64,000 bases of DNA from CAWBRT01 sp963832785. Lineage in GTDB: Bacteria; Acidobacteriota; Terriglobia; Terriglobales; Acidobacteriaceae. The position numbers and the translations under genes were made by a program. Positions within the stretch are counted from its first letter, which is position 1; each line of letters starts with the position of its first letter. Shown here one piece after another: positions 52,079 to 60,322 of this stretch. A model generated the notes under the pieces. That model ran no database searches and was not told the origin of the DNA. It worked only from the letters and a program-made list of their open reading frames with translations. The stretch spans positions 1 to 64,000 of the forward strand of contig CAWHVF010000004.1 of NCBI GenBank assembly GCA_963832785.1. The letters are read 5' to 3'.

Positions 52079-54583
52079 ATGAATCGAAGAAGTATGACGA
52101 CCGGAACTCCTGCTCATCCTATTCGGAAAAGTATCGGTACTCCGCTTTCGGCGGAGGAGCTGCGCAAAATGGACGCCTATTGGCGCGCGGCCAATTATCT
52201 TTCGGTCGGGCAGATTTACCTGCTGGACAATCCTCTGCTACACGAGCCGCTCAGGCTGGAACACATCAAGCCGCGATTACTCGGGCATTGGGGCACCACG
52301 CCCGGGCTGAACTTCATCTATGCACACTTCAATCGAATAATAAAGAAGTTCGATCTCAACTCCATCTACATCACCGGTCCCGGGCATGGCGGTCCGGGAC
52401 TGGTGGCCAATACCTATCTCGAGGGCACCTACAGCGAGATTTACCCCAACATCTCCCAGAGCACCGAGGGAATGCGGCGCCTGTTCCGGCAGTTCTCGTT
52501 TCCCGGAGGCATTCCCAGCCACGTTGCGCCCGAGACGCCGGGCTCGATTCACGAAGGCGGCGAACTAGGCTACTCTATCGCCCACGCCTTCGGAGCCGCC
52601 TTCGACAATCCCGACCTGCTGGTCTGCTGTGTGGTCGGCGACGGCGAAGCGGAGACCGGGCCGCTGGCAACCAGTTGGCACTCGAATAAGTTTTTGAATC
52701 CGGCGCGCGACGGTGCCGTGCTTCCCATCTTGCACTTGAACGGCTACAAGATCGCGAATCCAACGGTGCTCGGGCGCATGCCCGACGATGAACTCGCCTG
52801 CCTCTTCACCGGCTTGGGCTACACGCCCTACTTCGTCGAAGGCCACGAACCTGAAGCCATGCACCAGGCAATGGCGGCCACGCTTGACGCCGTCGTCGAG
52901 GAGATACGCGCTATCCAGCGGCGCTACCGTGCTGGCGAGGGAAATAGCGCGCCCGCTTCCCACCCCGGCGCACAGAGCGAGAGCCCACTGGGCATTCCGG
53001 TTTGGCCGATGATCGTGCTACGTTCGCCCAAAGGCTGGACGGGGCCCAAGATGGTAGACGGCAAGCCGGTCGAGAACACCTGGCGCGCGCACCAGGTGCC
53101 GCTCTCGGAATGCGCGGCCCACCCCGACCACGTTCAGCAACTGGAACAATGGATGAGGAGCTACCGGCCGGAGGAGCTGTTCGACGACAATGGCAAGCTC
53201 GTTGCGGAGCTGGCCGAACTTGCGCCCAAGGGTACGCGCCGCATGGGCGCCAATCCGGTAGCTAATGGAGGGCTGCTCCTGCGCGATCTGGCGCTCCCCG
53301 ATTTCCGCGACTACGCGGTCGAGGTCGCCAAACCCGGCGTGGCAACAGCGGAGTCTACGCGCATCCTGGGCGCTTTTCTGCGCGACGTTATGCAGGCAAA
53401 TGCCGAGACCAGGAACTTTCGCGTCTTCGGCCCGGATGAAACCGCCTCCAACCGCCTGGGAGCCTTGCTGGAGGCCACGGACAAGGAGTGGATGGAAGCC
53501 GTCCTGCCGGTGGACGAGCATCTATCGCCACAGGGTCGCGTGCTGGAGGTCCTCAGCGAGCACATGTGCCAGGGCTGGCTGGAAGGCTACCTGCTCACCG
53601 GCCGGCACGGGTTCTTCTCCTGCTACGAAGCCTTCATTCACATCATCGATTCGATGTTCAACCAGCACGCCAAATGGCTGAAAGTCACCCGCCAGATCCC
53701 CTGGCGGCGTCCCATCGCGTCGCTGAATTACCTGCTGACCTCGCACGTCTGGCGGCAGGACCACAACGGCTTCAGCCACCAGGACCCAGGCTTCATCGAC
53801 CACGTGATCAACAAGAAGGCCGACATCGTTCGCGTCTACCTGCCGCCCGACGCCAACACGCTGCTCTCGGTTGCCGACCACTGCCTGCGCAGCCGCCATT
53901 ACGTAAACGTGATCGTGGCCGGCAAACAGCCCGAACTGCAATGGCTGGACATGGATGCGGCCATCAACCACTGCACCACCGGAATCGGCATCTGGGAGTG
54001 GGCCGGCACGGACCAGAACCGCGAGCCCGAGGTGGTGATGGCCTGCGCCGGCGACGTGCCCACGCTGGAGACACTGGCCGCCGTCGACCTGCTGCGGCAG
54101 CATTTCCCCGATCTGCTGATTCGCGTAGTGAACGTCGTCGACCTGATGACCATACAGCCGGCCAGCGAGCACCCTCATGGGCTCTCGGACCGCGATTTCG
54201 ATTCGCTATTTACCACCGACAAGCCGGTGATCTTCGCTTACCATGGATATCCGTGGCTGATTCACCGCCTCACCTACCGCCGCACCAACCATGCCAATCT
54301 GCACGTACGCGGCTACAAGGAAGAGGGCACCACGACTACACCGTTCGACATGACTGTGCTGAACGACCTGGATCGCTTTCACCTGGCCGGAGACGTGGTG
54401 GACCGGGTGCCTCGCCTGCAGCGCATCGGCGCTCATTTCAAGCAGTTGCTGCGCGACAAGCTGGTTGAGCACAAACGCTATGTCGTGACGCACGGCGATG
54501 ACATGCCGGAGATCAAAAATTGGAAATGGCCGTACCCCGCCCCGACGGATGCAAAATCGACGCTCGTTGGCGACGCCGGCTAG
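52079..54583 (+). CDS. xfp: Xylulose-5-P / fructose-6-P phosphoketolase
   Basis: The protein has 834 residues, close to the family norm of about 800. It opens with the family start motif LRKMDAYWRAANYLSVGQIYLLDNPLL and carries the thiamine-diphosphate motif GDGEAETG (near residue 189) and ILHLNGYKIANPTVLGRM. It cleaves xylulose-5-phosphate or fructose-6-phosphate with phosphate to acetyl-phosphate and a shorter aldose phosphate. Acetate kinase follows 21 bases downstream and uses the acetyl-phosphate. An ATG at 52094 is an alternative start; both have weak ribosome-binding sites. Confidence 0.95.
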   Translation: MNRRSMTTGTPAHPIRKSIGTPLSAEELRKMDAYWRAANYLSVGQIYLLDNPLLHEPLRLEHIKPRLLGHWGTTPGLNFIYAHFNRIIKKFDLNSIYITGPGHGGPGLVANTYLEGTYSEIYPNISQSTEGMRRLFRQFSFPGGIPSHVAPETPGSIHEGGELGYSIAHAFGAAFDNPDLLVCCVVGDGEAETGPLATSWHSNKFLNPARDGAVLPILHLNGYKIANPTVLGRMPDDELACLFTGLGYTPYFVEGHEPEAMHQAMAATLDAVVEEIRAIQRRYRAGEGNSAPASHPGAQSESPLGIPVWPMIVLRSPKGWTGPKMVDGKPVENTWRAHQVPLSECAAHPDHVQQLEQWMRSYRPEELFDDNGKLVAELAELAPKGTRRMGANPVANGGLLLRDLALPDFRDYAVEVAKPGVATAESTRILGAFLRDVMQANAETRNFRVFGPDETASNRLGALLEATDKEWMEAVLPVDEHLSPQGRVLEVLSEHMCQGWLEGYLLTGRHGFFSCYEAFIHIIDSMFNQHAKWLKVTRQIPWRRPIASLNYLLTSHVWRQDHNGFSHQDPGFIDHVINKKADIVRVYLPPDANTLLSVADHCLRSRHYVNVIVAGKQPELQWLDMDAAINHCTTGIGIWEWAGTDQNREPEVVMACAGDVPTLETLAAVDLLRQHFPDLLIRVVNVVDLMTIQPASEHPHGLSDRDFDSLFTTDKPVIFAYHGYPWLIHRLTYRRTNHANLHVRGYKEEGTTTTPFDMTVLNDLDRFHLAGDVVDRVPRLQRIGAHFKQLLRDKLVEHKRYVVTHGDDMPEIKNWKWPYPAPTDAKSTLVGDAG

Positions 54584-54604
54584 TTGCCGGCCTAGCGCAA
54601 GGAT

Positions 54605-55819
54605 ATGAATATCCTGGTTCTAAATTCCGGCTCCAGCAGTCAGAAGAGCAACCTGTACGTGATCGGCGATTCGCTTCCGGCCGATGCGGCGGAGCCGCTG
54701 TGGGCGGCCAGCATCGAGTGGGAGGGCGCCGAGGCCGACGTTTCGGTGCGCCAGGCCGGCAGCGGGCCGGCGCGCGTTCATATCCGGGTGGAATCCCGCC
54801 GGGCGGCGCTTGAATATCTGCTGCAGACGATCTGGTCAGGCGAATCGCGCTTGCTGGAAAAGCCCAACGCCATCGACGTTGTCGGCCACCGCGTGGTGCA
54901 TGGAGGCCCGCACTACCGCCAGCCGGTGCGGGTCGACGCCGAGGTGAAGGCCGCCATCCAGGGCGTCTCCGTCTTTGCTCCGCTGCACAATCGCGCCGAG
55001 CTGGAAGGCATGGAGATAGTCGAGCAGGTGCTGGGGCCGGTGCCGCAGGTTGCCGTCTTCGACACCGGATTTCACAGCCGCATGCCGGAGTGCGCCACCG
55101 TCTACCCCGGCCCTTACGAATGGTTCGAACAGGGAATCCGCCGCTATGGATTTCATGGCATAAACCATGAATACTGTGCCCGCCGCGCGGCGCGGCTGCT
55201 GGGACGGGAGTTGGACTCGCTCAAGCTGGTCACCTGTCATCTCGGCAACGGCTGCTCGCTGGCGGCGATTCGGGATGGCCATAGCATCGATACCACCATG
55301 GGCTTCACGCCCCTGGAAGGGTTGATGATGGGAACGCGCTCGGGCTCGATCGATCCGGGCGTGCTTATCTACCTGCTGCGGCAGATGGGTTTCAGCGGCC
55401 AGCAACTGGACGAGATCCTCAACCAGAGATCGGGGCTGCGCGGAATCTCCGGCACCACCTCGGACATGCGCCAAATCATCGCTGAAATCGGGCGTGGAGT
55501 GGCGCTGGCGCGGCTGGCTTTCGATATGTTTGTGCATCGCCTGCGCGCGGGAATCGGCGCCATGACGGCCGTGTTGGGAGGGATGGACGCGCTGGTGTTC
55601 AGCGCCGGAATCGGCGAGCACTCGCCCGAGGTGCGCGCCGCCGCCTGCGCCACCCTGGGCTTTCTTGGAGTGGAGCTAGATGCGGCGGAGAATGAGCATC
55701 CTTCAGGGCCCGACCGGGACATTTCCCGGCCCGACTCAGCCGTCCGCGTGCTGGTCATCCGCGCGCAGGAGGATTGGGCCATCGCCCGCGAGTGCTGGAG
55801 GCTGCTGTCGCAGCATTGA
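54605..55819 (+). CDS. ackA: Acetate kinase
   Basis: The protein has 404 residues. The ASKHA-fold motifs are complete: LNSGSSSQK near the start, HRVVHGGPHYR, DTGFHSRMP, RRYGFHGINHEYC and LGNGCSLAAI, with GLMMGTRSGSIDPG. It converts acetyl phosphate and ADP to acetate and ATP. Together with phosphoketolase upstream it forms a short ATP-yielding sugar breakdown route. The phosphotransacetylase gene is not seen nearby. Confidence 0.95.
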   Translation: MNILVLNSGSSSQKSNLYVIGDSLPADAAEPLWAASIEWEGAEADVSVRQAGSGPARVHIRVESRRAALEYLLQTIWSGESRLLEKPNAIDVVGHRVVHGGPHYRQPVRVDAEVKAAIQGVSVFAPLHNRAELEGMEIVEQVLGPVPQVAVFDTGFHSRMPECATVYPGPYEWFEQGIRRYGFHGINHEYCARRAARLLGRELDSLKLVTCHLGNGCSLAAIRDGHSIDTTMGFTPLEGLMMGTRSGSIDPGVLIYLLRQMGFSGQQLDEILNQRSGLRGISGTTSDMRQIIAEIGRGVALARLAFDMFVHRLRAGIGAMTAVLGGMDALVFSAGIGEHSPEVRAAACATLGFLGVELDAAENEHPSGPDRDISRPDSAVRVLVIRAQEDWAIARECWRLLSQH

Positions 55820-55871
55820 TTGGGCTTTCCCAGACCATGCCGAGCAGAGCGGTAAAAACGTCACGGGCGGC

Positions 55872-57641
55872 TCAGCGGTTGCTGTGCGTCGAGGCGGGGG
55901 AGAAGGCGCGGTCGAGAAGGTTCCGGAAATGCGGGCTCGAGTGCAGCGTTGAGAAAGCAGCATCTTCCCGCAGAAAGACCATCCAGCTACAGCGATCATC
56001 GGCTGCCAGGTCCAGCCATTTCAGAGCCGACGCAGGTTCATTCAGGGCGACATAAATCGCGGCAATCCAGTATGCGCTAAAGAAATGTCTCTTGCGGGCG
56101 TTGAGCAGGCAGTTCAGGATTTCGCTTGCGCCTGCCTGGTCGCCCGATCGCGCCAGCCCATAGGCGAGGTGGGCCTTTGCCAGAGAGCTCTGGTCGGATT
56201 TTTCGACAGCCAGACGAAACTCCGTGACGGCCTCATCTATTCTTTCCAGCCGCTCCAGAACCATCCCCGTCGTGGTATGGCCTAACCACAACGATGAACC
56301 CGTCTCGCTTACGTGCCGCAATTGCGACAGGGCTGCCTCGTAGTTCCTGGCGTAGTAAAGGGCCCAGCCCAGCATAACTCCCGTATAACTGGAAAACGGA
56401 TCGACGTCGTAGGCGCGCCGCATCAATCCGACGGCGTCCTCATGCTTTCCCAGGGCCGAAAGCAGTTGCGCATATCCTCCCAAAGCGAGTGCGCATCTTG
56501 GATCCACCGCCAGCGCCCGCACCAGGTTGGCCTCGGCCGCGTTGCAGTCGTGCTCATAAAAAAGGTAGTAAGAAGCCAGCGCGGTTCGCGCTTCCGCCAG
56601 ATCCTCCAGTTCGAGCGCCCTTTCCGCCGCCATCTTTACGCGCGGATATACCTTGCGAGAGGGCGCCATTCCCAGCCTGGTGAGCGCGCAACAGGCGCTG
56701 GCCAGCGACGCCCAGGCTTGCGGAAACTGCGGATATTCCTTGGCCGCCTCCTCGAAAAGCGGAACACAGCGGTCGATCGCCGGTTCGGTCAGCTTGGCCA
56801 GAAGCGCACAGCCCTGGAGATATTTCTCGCGCACGCCTTGTGGCGCAAGCTGGAGGTGGGAAGTGTGCTGCAGATTGGGGATCGTCTGCAGGACGAGGAC
56901 GGCAATGTTGCGGCTTATCTCTTCTTCGATGGCGAACAAATCTTTTTTCGGGCGCGTATAGCTCTCCGCCCACAGGCAGGATTGCGCATTACAGCTAAGC
57001 AGCCTTACCGTGACCCGTACCTGGCCGTTGGCCTGCGATACAGCCCCCACCAATACATAATCGGCTGATACATCCTGGCACAGCGTCACTGTGCTCTTTC
57101 CTTTTGGCGCGCGCTCCGTGGTGAATTCGGGAGTGATGACGAACACCCGGGAGTTCAAGCGGCGAAGTTGAATGATCAGCAACTCCGTAAGCGAAGAAGC
57201 CAGCGACTCGGACTGTGTGCCTCGCGCCGGCTTGAGCGGAAAAACCGCCAGCCGCGGCCCTTCGCGGCGATGCGGCGCAGGCGCAGGTACAACAAAGCCG
57301 TGAACGTTGCCGATAAAGCGATAGCCGTGGCTCCCCACCGTTTCGATGAAGCGGGAATGTGCGGTATCGTCGCCCAAGGCAGCGCGCAATCTTCGTACCG
57401 CCACATTAAGGCACAAGTCGCCCTCAACAAAGGTATCCGGCCAGACATTGCGAATAATCTCCTGACGGGAAACCAACTCGTTGGAGTGCTTGAGCAAAAG
57501 GGCAAGGATTTGGAATGGCTTGTCTTGTAGAGGAACCTTCGCGCCATGTTTGAAAAGCTCACCGGTCGCGAGGTCTACTACAAATCCTCCAAACCGCAGA
57601 CCGTTCGGCTTCTTAATGACCGACTTTGTGACGGCTGCCAT
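55872..57641 (-). CDS. Winged-helix (OmpR/CadC-type) regulator with TPR repeats
   Basis: The protein has 589 residues. The N-terminal 105 residues are an OmpR/CadC-type DNA-binding domain (LRFGGFVVDLATGELFKHGAKVPLQDKPFQILALLLKHSNELVSRQEIIRNVWPD). The middle part resembles the TolB-N-like region seen in adenylate cyclases and regulators (LAVFPLKPARGTQ...). The C-terminal 300 residues are helical tetratricopeptide-type repeats. Such fusions are frequent in acidobacteria and serve as sensors. It converges on ackA and is alone on its strand; its target is unknown. Confidence 0.87.
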   Translation of the reverse strand: MAAVTKSVIKKPNGLRFGGFVVDLATGELFKHGAKVPLQDKPFQILALLLKHSNELVSRQEIIRNVWPDTFVEGDLCLNVAVRRLRAALGDDTAHSRFIETVGSHGYRFIGNVHGFVVPAPAPHRREGPRLAVFPLKPARGTQSESLASSLTELLIIQLRRLNSRVFVITPEFTTERAPKGKSTVTLCQDVSADYVLVGAVSQANGQVRVTVRLLSCNAQSCLWAESYTRPKKDLFAIEEEISRNIAVLVLQTIPNLQHTSHLQLAPQGVREKYLQGCALLAKLTEPAIDRCVPLFEEAAKEYPQFPQAWASLASACCALTRLGMAPSRKVYPRVKMAAERALELEDLAEARTALASYYLFYEHDCNAAEANLVRALAVDPRCALALGGYAQLLSALGKHEDAVGLMRRAYDVDPFSSYTGVMLGWALYYARNYEAALSQLRHVSETGSSLWLGHTTTGMVLERLERIDEAVTEFRLAVEKSDQSSLAKAHLAYGLARSGDQAGASEILNCLLNARKRHFFSAYWIAAIYVALNEPASALKWLDLAADDRCSWMVFLREDAAFSTLHSSPHFRNLLDRAFSPASTHSNR

Positions 57642-57979
57642 GGCACTGCCGCCTGTCGCAAGAATGTAACACTAATGGGCGGCGCCGACTACAAGAATTA
57701 CGCCAATCGGTAACTGCCATTATTTCAATTACATATGACCTTTTAAGAGTAACTAGATCGTAGCTTGAATGTAAGCCTTCCATAACTTGCAGGTCTCTGG
57801 CATCCGCTGGATACTGTGGCTGCTTGCTCAGATATTTCAAGAATTTGGGGAGATAGCCGGGCCGCATTGTGAAGCTGGTTGGGCGATTACGGATGCGCGC
57901 TATTGCCCGCTGCCGGGCAGGCGGTTGCAAATGTGAGGGTTGACTTTGGGCGATGTTCAGTCGAATGAGGTGACGCGAC
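57642..57979. other. Gap of 338 bp between regulator and Cys-rich protein genes
   Basis: AT-rich near 57720-57780, this region probably contains both divergent promoters. No open frame has recognisable protein features and no strong palindrome was found. Confidence 0.45.
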
Positions 57980-58255
57980 ATGCACGTGGCGCAGCTTTGT
58001 GATTCGTGCGGTTTTGCTCTTTGGAAGCATGAGTGCCTCAAGTGTGGGAACACGATCTCGCGGGGCGGGATTGTAGCCGAGCTGTGCGCATCCTGTTCGC
58101 GCAAGGCCGGCGATAAATGCATCAAGTGTCACCGGCAGGTTTCCGGCCCGGGCGTGACGGCGCTTCTTTGCGGCGGTTGCGCTTTTCAAGCCGTCGGCAA
58201 GAAGTGCGTCGCGTGCGGGAAATATCTGGAGCAGGCAGCCGCCGCCAGCGCCTGA
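57980..58255 (+). CDS. Small Cys-rich protein with six CxxC pairs
   Basis: The protein has 91 residues. Six CxxC motifs (residues 7-10, 19-22, 36-39, 47-50, 64-67, 75-78) are spaced at similar intervals. They look like three zinc-ribbon-type repeats, each formed of two pairs. No family name is certain. It could bind zinc or iron-sulfur. It lies 46 bases before an OsmC-like gene and upstream of hdrCBA, on the same strand, so it may have a part in thiol or metal handling. Confidence 0.65.
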   Translation: MHVAQLCDSCGFALWKHECLKCGNTISRGGIVAELCASCSRKAGDKCIKCHRQVSGPGVTALLCGGCAFQAVGKKCVACGKYLEQAAAASA

Positions 58256-58301
58256 TCGGCAGGCGCGGACCAAATCATCGTGGCCGTAGTGGAGGTGAGA
58301 A

Positions 58302-58748
58302 ATGTTTCGTGAAGCACGCGCTGTCTGGAAGGGCGGTCCTTATGCCGGCGAAGGGGCGGTAACCACCCCGACCGGCGTGCTAAACAATACGACTTACGTC
58401 TTCGGCGCGCTGGCTGATATTGCGCGCTTCACTTCCCCGTCCGAGATGCTCGCCGCTGCCATCGCCTCCTGCCTCTCTACGATGGTGGCCCTGGAGATGG
58501 CCAAGGTGGGGATCAAGCCGATCGTGGTGGAAACTTACGCGGTGCTGACCGTGGAGAATCCGCAGGGCTATTACCGCATCACCAAGGCCAATGTCGAGGT
58601 CACCGCGCGCACCAGCGATCCGGAGTCGGCAAAGTTCGATGAGGCGGTGGCGATTGCCCACCGCGAGTGCCCTATTTGTAGCGCCCTGAAGGTGAACATT
58701 AGTTGCAAAGCGAAGTTGATCTCCTTGACTACGCCGGCGCTGGTTTGA
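58302..58748 (+). CDS. OsmC-family protein
   Basis: The protein has 148 residues with the OsmC fold: the first active Cys lies in AAAIASCLSTMVALEM (near residue 52) and the second in ECPICSALKVN (near 128). OsmC/Ohr proteins reduce organic hydroperoxides through this Cys pair; some act on other thiols. Start and reading are clean. It is 96 bases before hdrC. Association with the Hdr complex is by position only. Confidence 0.87.
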   Translation: MFREARAVWKGGPYAGEGAVTTPTGVLNNTTYVFGALADIARFTSPSEMLAAAIASCLSTMVALEMAKVGIKPIVVETYAVLTVENPQGYYRITKANVEVTARTSDPESAKFDEAVAIAHRECPICSALKVNISCKAKLISLTTPALV

Positions 58749-58844
58749 CCAGGGCCCGAAGGCGGCAGTTCGAGAATGGTCAATCTCAGCCAGGGCTTGC
58801 CAGCAACAGCGGGTTTCGCCCGCTGCTGAAGTGGAGAGAACGGT

Positions 58845-59435
58845 ATGGAACTGGAGCGGCTTGTCAAATTCGAGGCGGAGCGCGACCCCGAGTTCATTCG
58901 TTGGATCAGCCATACGGTAGGCGGAGAAAATATTCGCCATTGCCTGCAATGCGGGCTGTGCAGCGGCAATTGCCCGCTGTCGCTCTACATGGACTACACT
59001 CCGCGCCGGCTGATGCACCTTTCGCGCGAGGGCTTTAAAGAAGAGGTGCTGACCAGCAATTCCATCTGGCTGTGCACCACCTGCTACAACTGCATGGTGC
59101 AGTGCCCCAAGAACATCAACATCACGCACCTTATGTACGCCCTCAAACAGCGAGCCATCGAGGAGAAGCTCTATCCCAGGAACTTTTCCATTCCGGTCAT
59201 GGCGCGGCAGTTTTCCCGCATGGTCCGTCACTCGGGCCGCATCACGGAGAGCTGGCTGATTGTGCGGGTATTTATGCGCACTGCTTTTTGGCGCCTGTTC
59301 GGCATGAGTCTTCTCGGCCTTAAGCTCTTCCGCGCCGGCCGCATGGGCCTGAAGCCGGAGAAGGTTGAACGCCGGGCGGAAATCGCGGCGCTGCTTGATT
59401 CCGTGGCCGCGACCAGGAAGGAGCTGGCGATATGA
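58845..59435 (+). CDS. hdrC: Heterodisulfide reductase subunit C-like [4Fe-4S] protein
   Basis: The protein has 196 residues with two 4Fe-4S motifs: C33-x2-C36-x2-C39-x3-C43 (CLQCGLCSGNCP) and C77-x2-C80-x2-C83-x3-C87 (CTTCYNCMVQCP). HdrC transfers electrons between HdrA and HdrB in the heterodisulfide reductase complex. Start at 58845 is the clear ATG after GAGAACGGT. Its stop overlaps the hdrB start by four bases. No membrane anchor is visible, so the complex is soluble. Confidence 0.92.
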   Translation: MELERLVKFEAERDPEFIRWISHTVGGENIRHCLQCGLCSGNCPLSLYMDYTPRRLMHLSREGFKEEVLTSNSIWLCTTCYNCMVQCPKNINITHLMYALKQRAIEEKLYPRNFSIPVMARQFSRMVRHSGRITESWLIVRVFMRTAFWRLFGMSLLGLKLFRAGRMGLKPEKVERRAEIAALLDSVAATRKELAI

Positions 59436-60322
59436 CCTACGCCTACTATCCGGGCTGCTCGCTCAAAGGGACGGGGCGCGCCTACGAGGAATCGCTGCTG
59501 GCCGTTTTTCGCGCCCTGAACGTGGATGTGCGGGAGCTGGAGGACTGGAACTGCTGCGGGGCGACTACCTACATGTCGGTGGACGAGCTGGCGTCATATG
59601 CGCTCGCCGGCCGCAACCTAGCCATGGCCGCCCGGGAGAACAAAGACATTCTGGCGCCGTGCGCAGCCTGCTACCTGGTTCTCAACAAGGCGCAGCATTA
59701 CGTCCACGATTACCCGAATATCAGAACGGTTGTCGAGCGCTCACTGGCGGCTATCGGTCTTACCTACAGCGACAAGGTGCATGTGCGCCACCCGCTGGAA
59801 GTTCTGCTGAACGAAGTTGGAGTAAAGGCAATTTCGGCCAAGGTTAAGACGCCGTTGAAGGGACTGAAGGTGGCGCCGTATTACGGATGCCAGATTGTCC
59901 GTCCTTACGCCACCTTTGACGACCAGGTGAATCCGACGTCAATGGACCGGCTTCTTGAGGCCTGCGGCGCCAAGATGGTGCCCTATCCTCTCAAGACTCG
60001 CTGCTGTGGCGGCAGCCAGAAAGGAACTTTGCCCGCGGTCGGGCTCGACCTCATCCGCTATTTGCTGGCCGAGGCGCAGAAAAGAGGAGCGGATGTCGTA
60101 GCCACCGTATGCCCGCTGTGCCAGTTCAATCTTGATGTTTTTCAAAAGGAAGCGCAGAAGGAGCCGCGCAAGGGGGAGCCTCAGTCGGCCTCCATGCCCA
60201 TCCTCTACTTCAGCCAGTTGATGGCTTTGGCTCTCGGCGCTCCGGCCAGCGCAATCGGCTTCCAGCGCAACCTGGTGCCGGTCGAGCCCATACTCGCCAA
60301 AAAGGAGATCGCCTATGCCTGA
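59432..60322 (+). CDS. hdrB: Heterodisulfide reductase subunit B-like protein
   Basis: The protein has 296 residues with the two CCG-domain motifs: YPGCSLKGTGRAYEESLLAVFRALNVDVRELEDWNCCGATT near the start, and CQIVRPYA ... TRCCGGSQ near residues 155-195, followed by CPLCQFN. These ligate the noncubane [4Fe-4S] centres at which the disulfide (CoM-S-S-CoB in methanogens) is reduced. In a bacterium the natural disulfide or thiol substrate is unknown. The end overlaps hdrA by eight bases. Confidence 0.93.
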   Translation: MTYAYYPGCSLKGTGRAYEESLLAVFRALNVDVRELEDWNCCGATTYMSVDELASYALAGRNLAMAARENKDILAPCAACYLVLNKAQHYVHDYPNIRTVVERSLAAIGLTYSDKVHVRHPLEVLLNEVGVKAISAKVKTPLKGLKVAPYYGCQIVRPYATFDDQVNPTSMDRLLEACGAKMVPYPLKTRCCGGSQKGTLPAVGLDLIRYLLAEAQKRGADVVATVCPLCQFNLDVFQKEAQKEPRKGEPQSASMPILYFSQLMALALGAPASAIGFQRNLVPVEPILAKKEIAYA

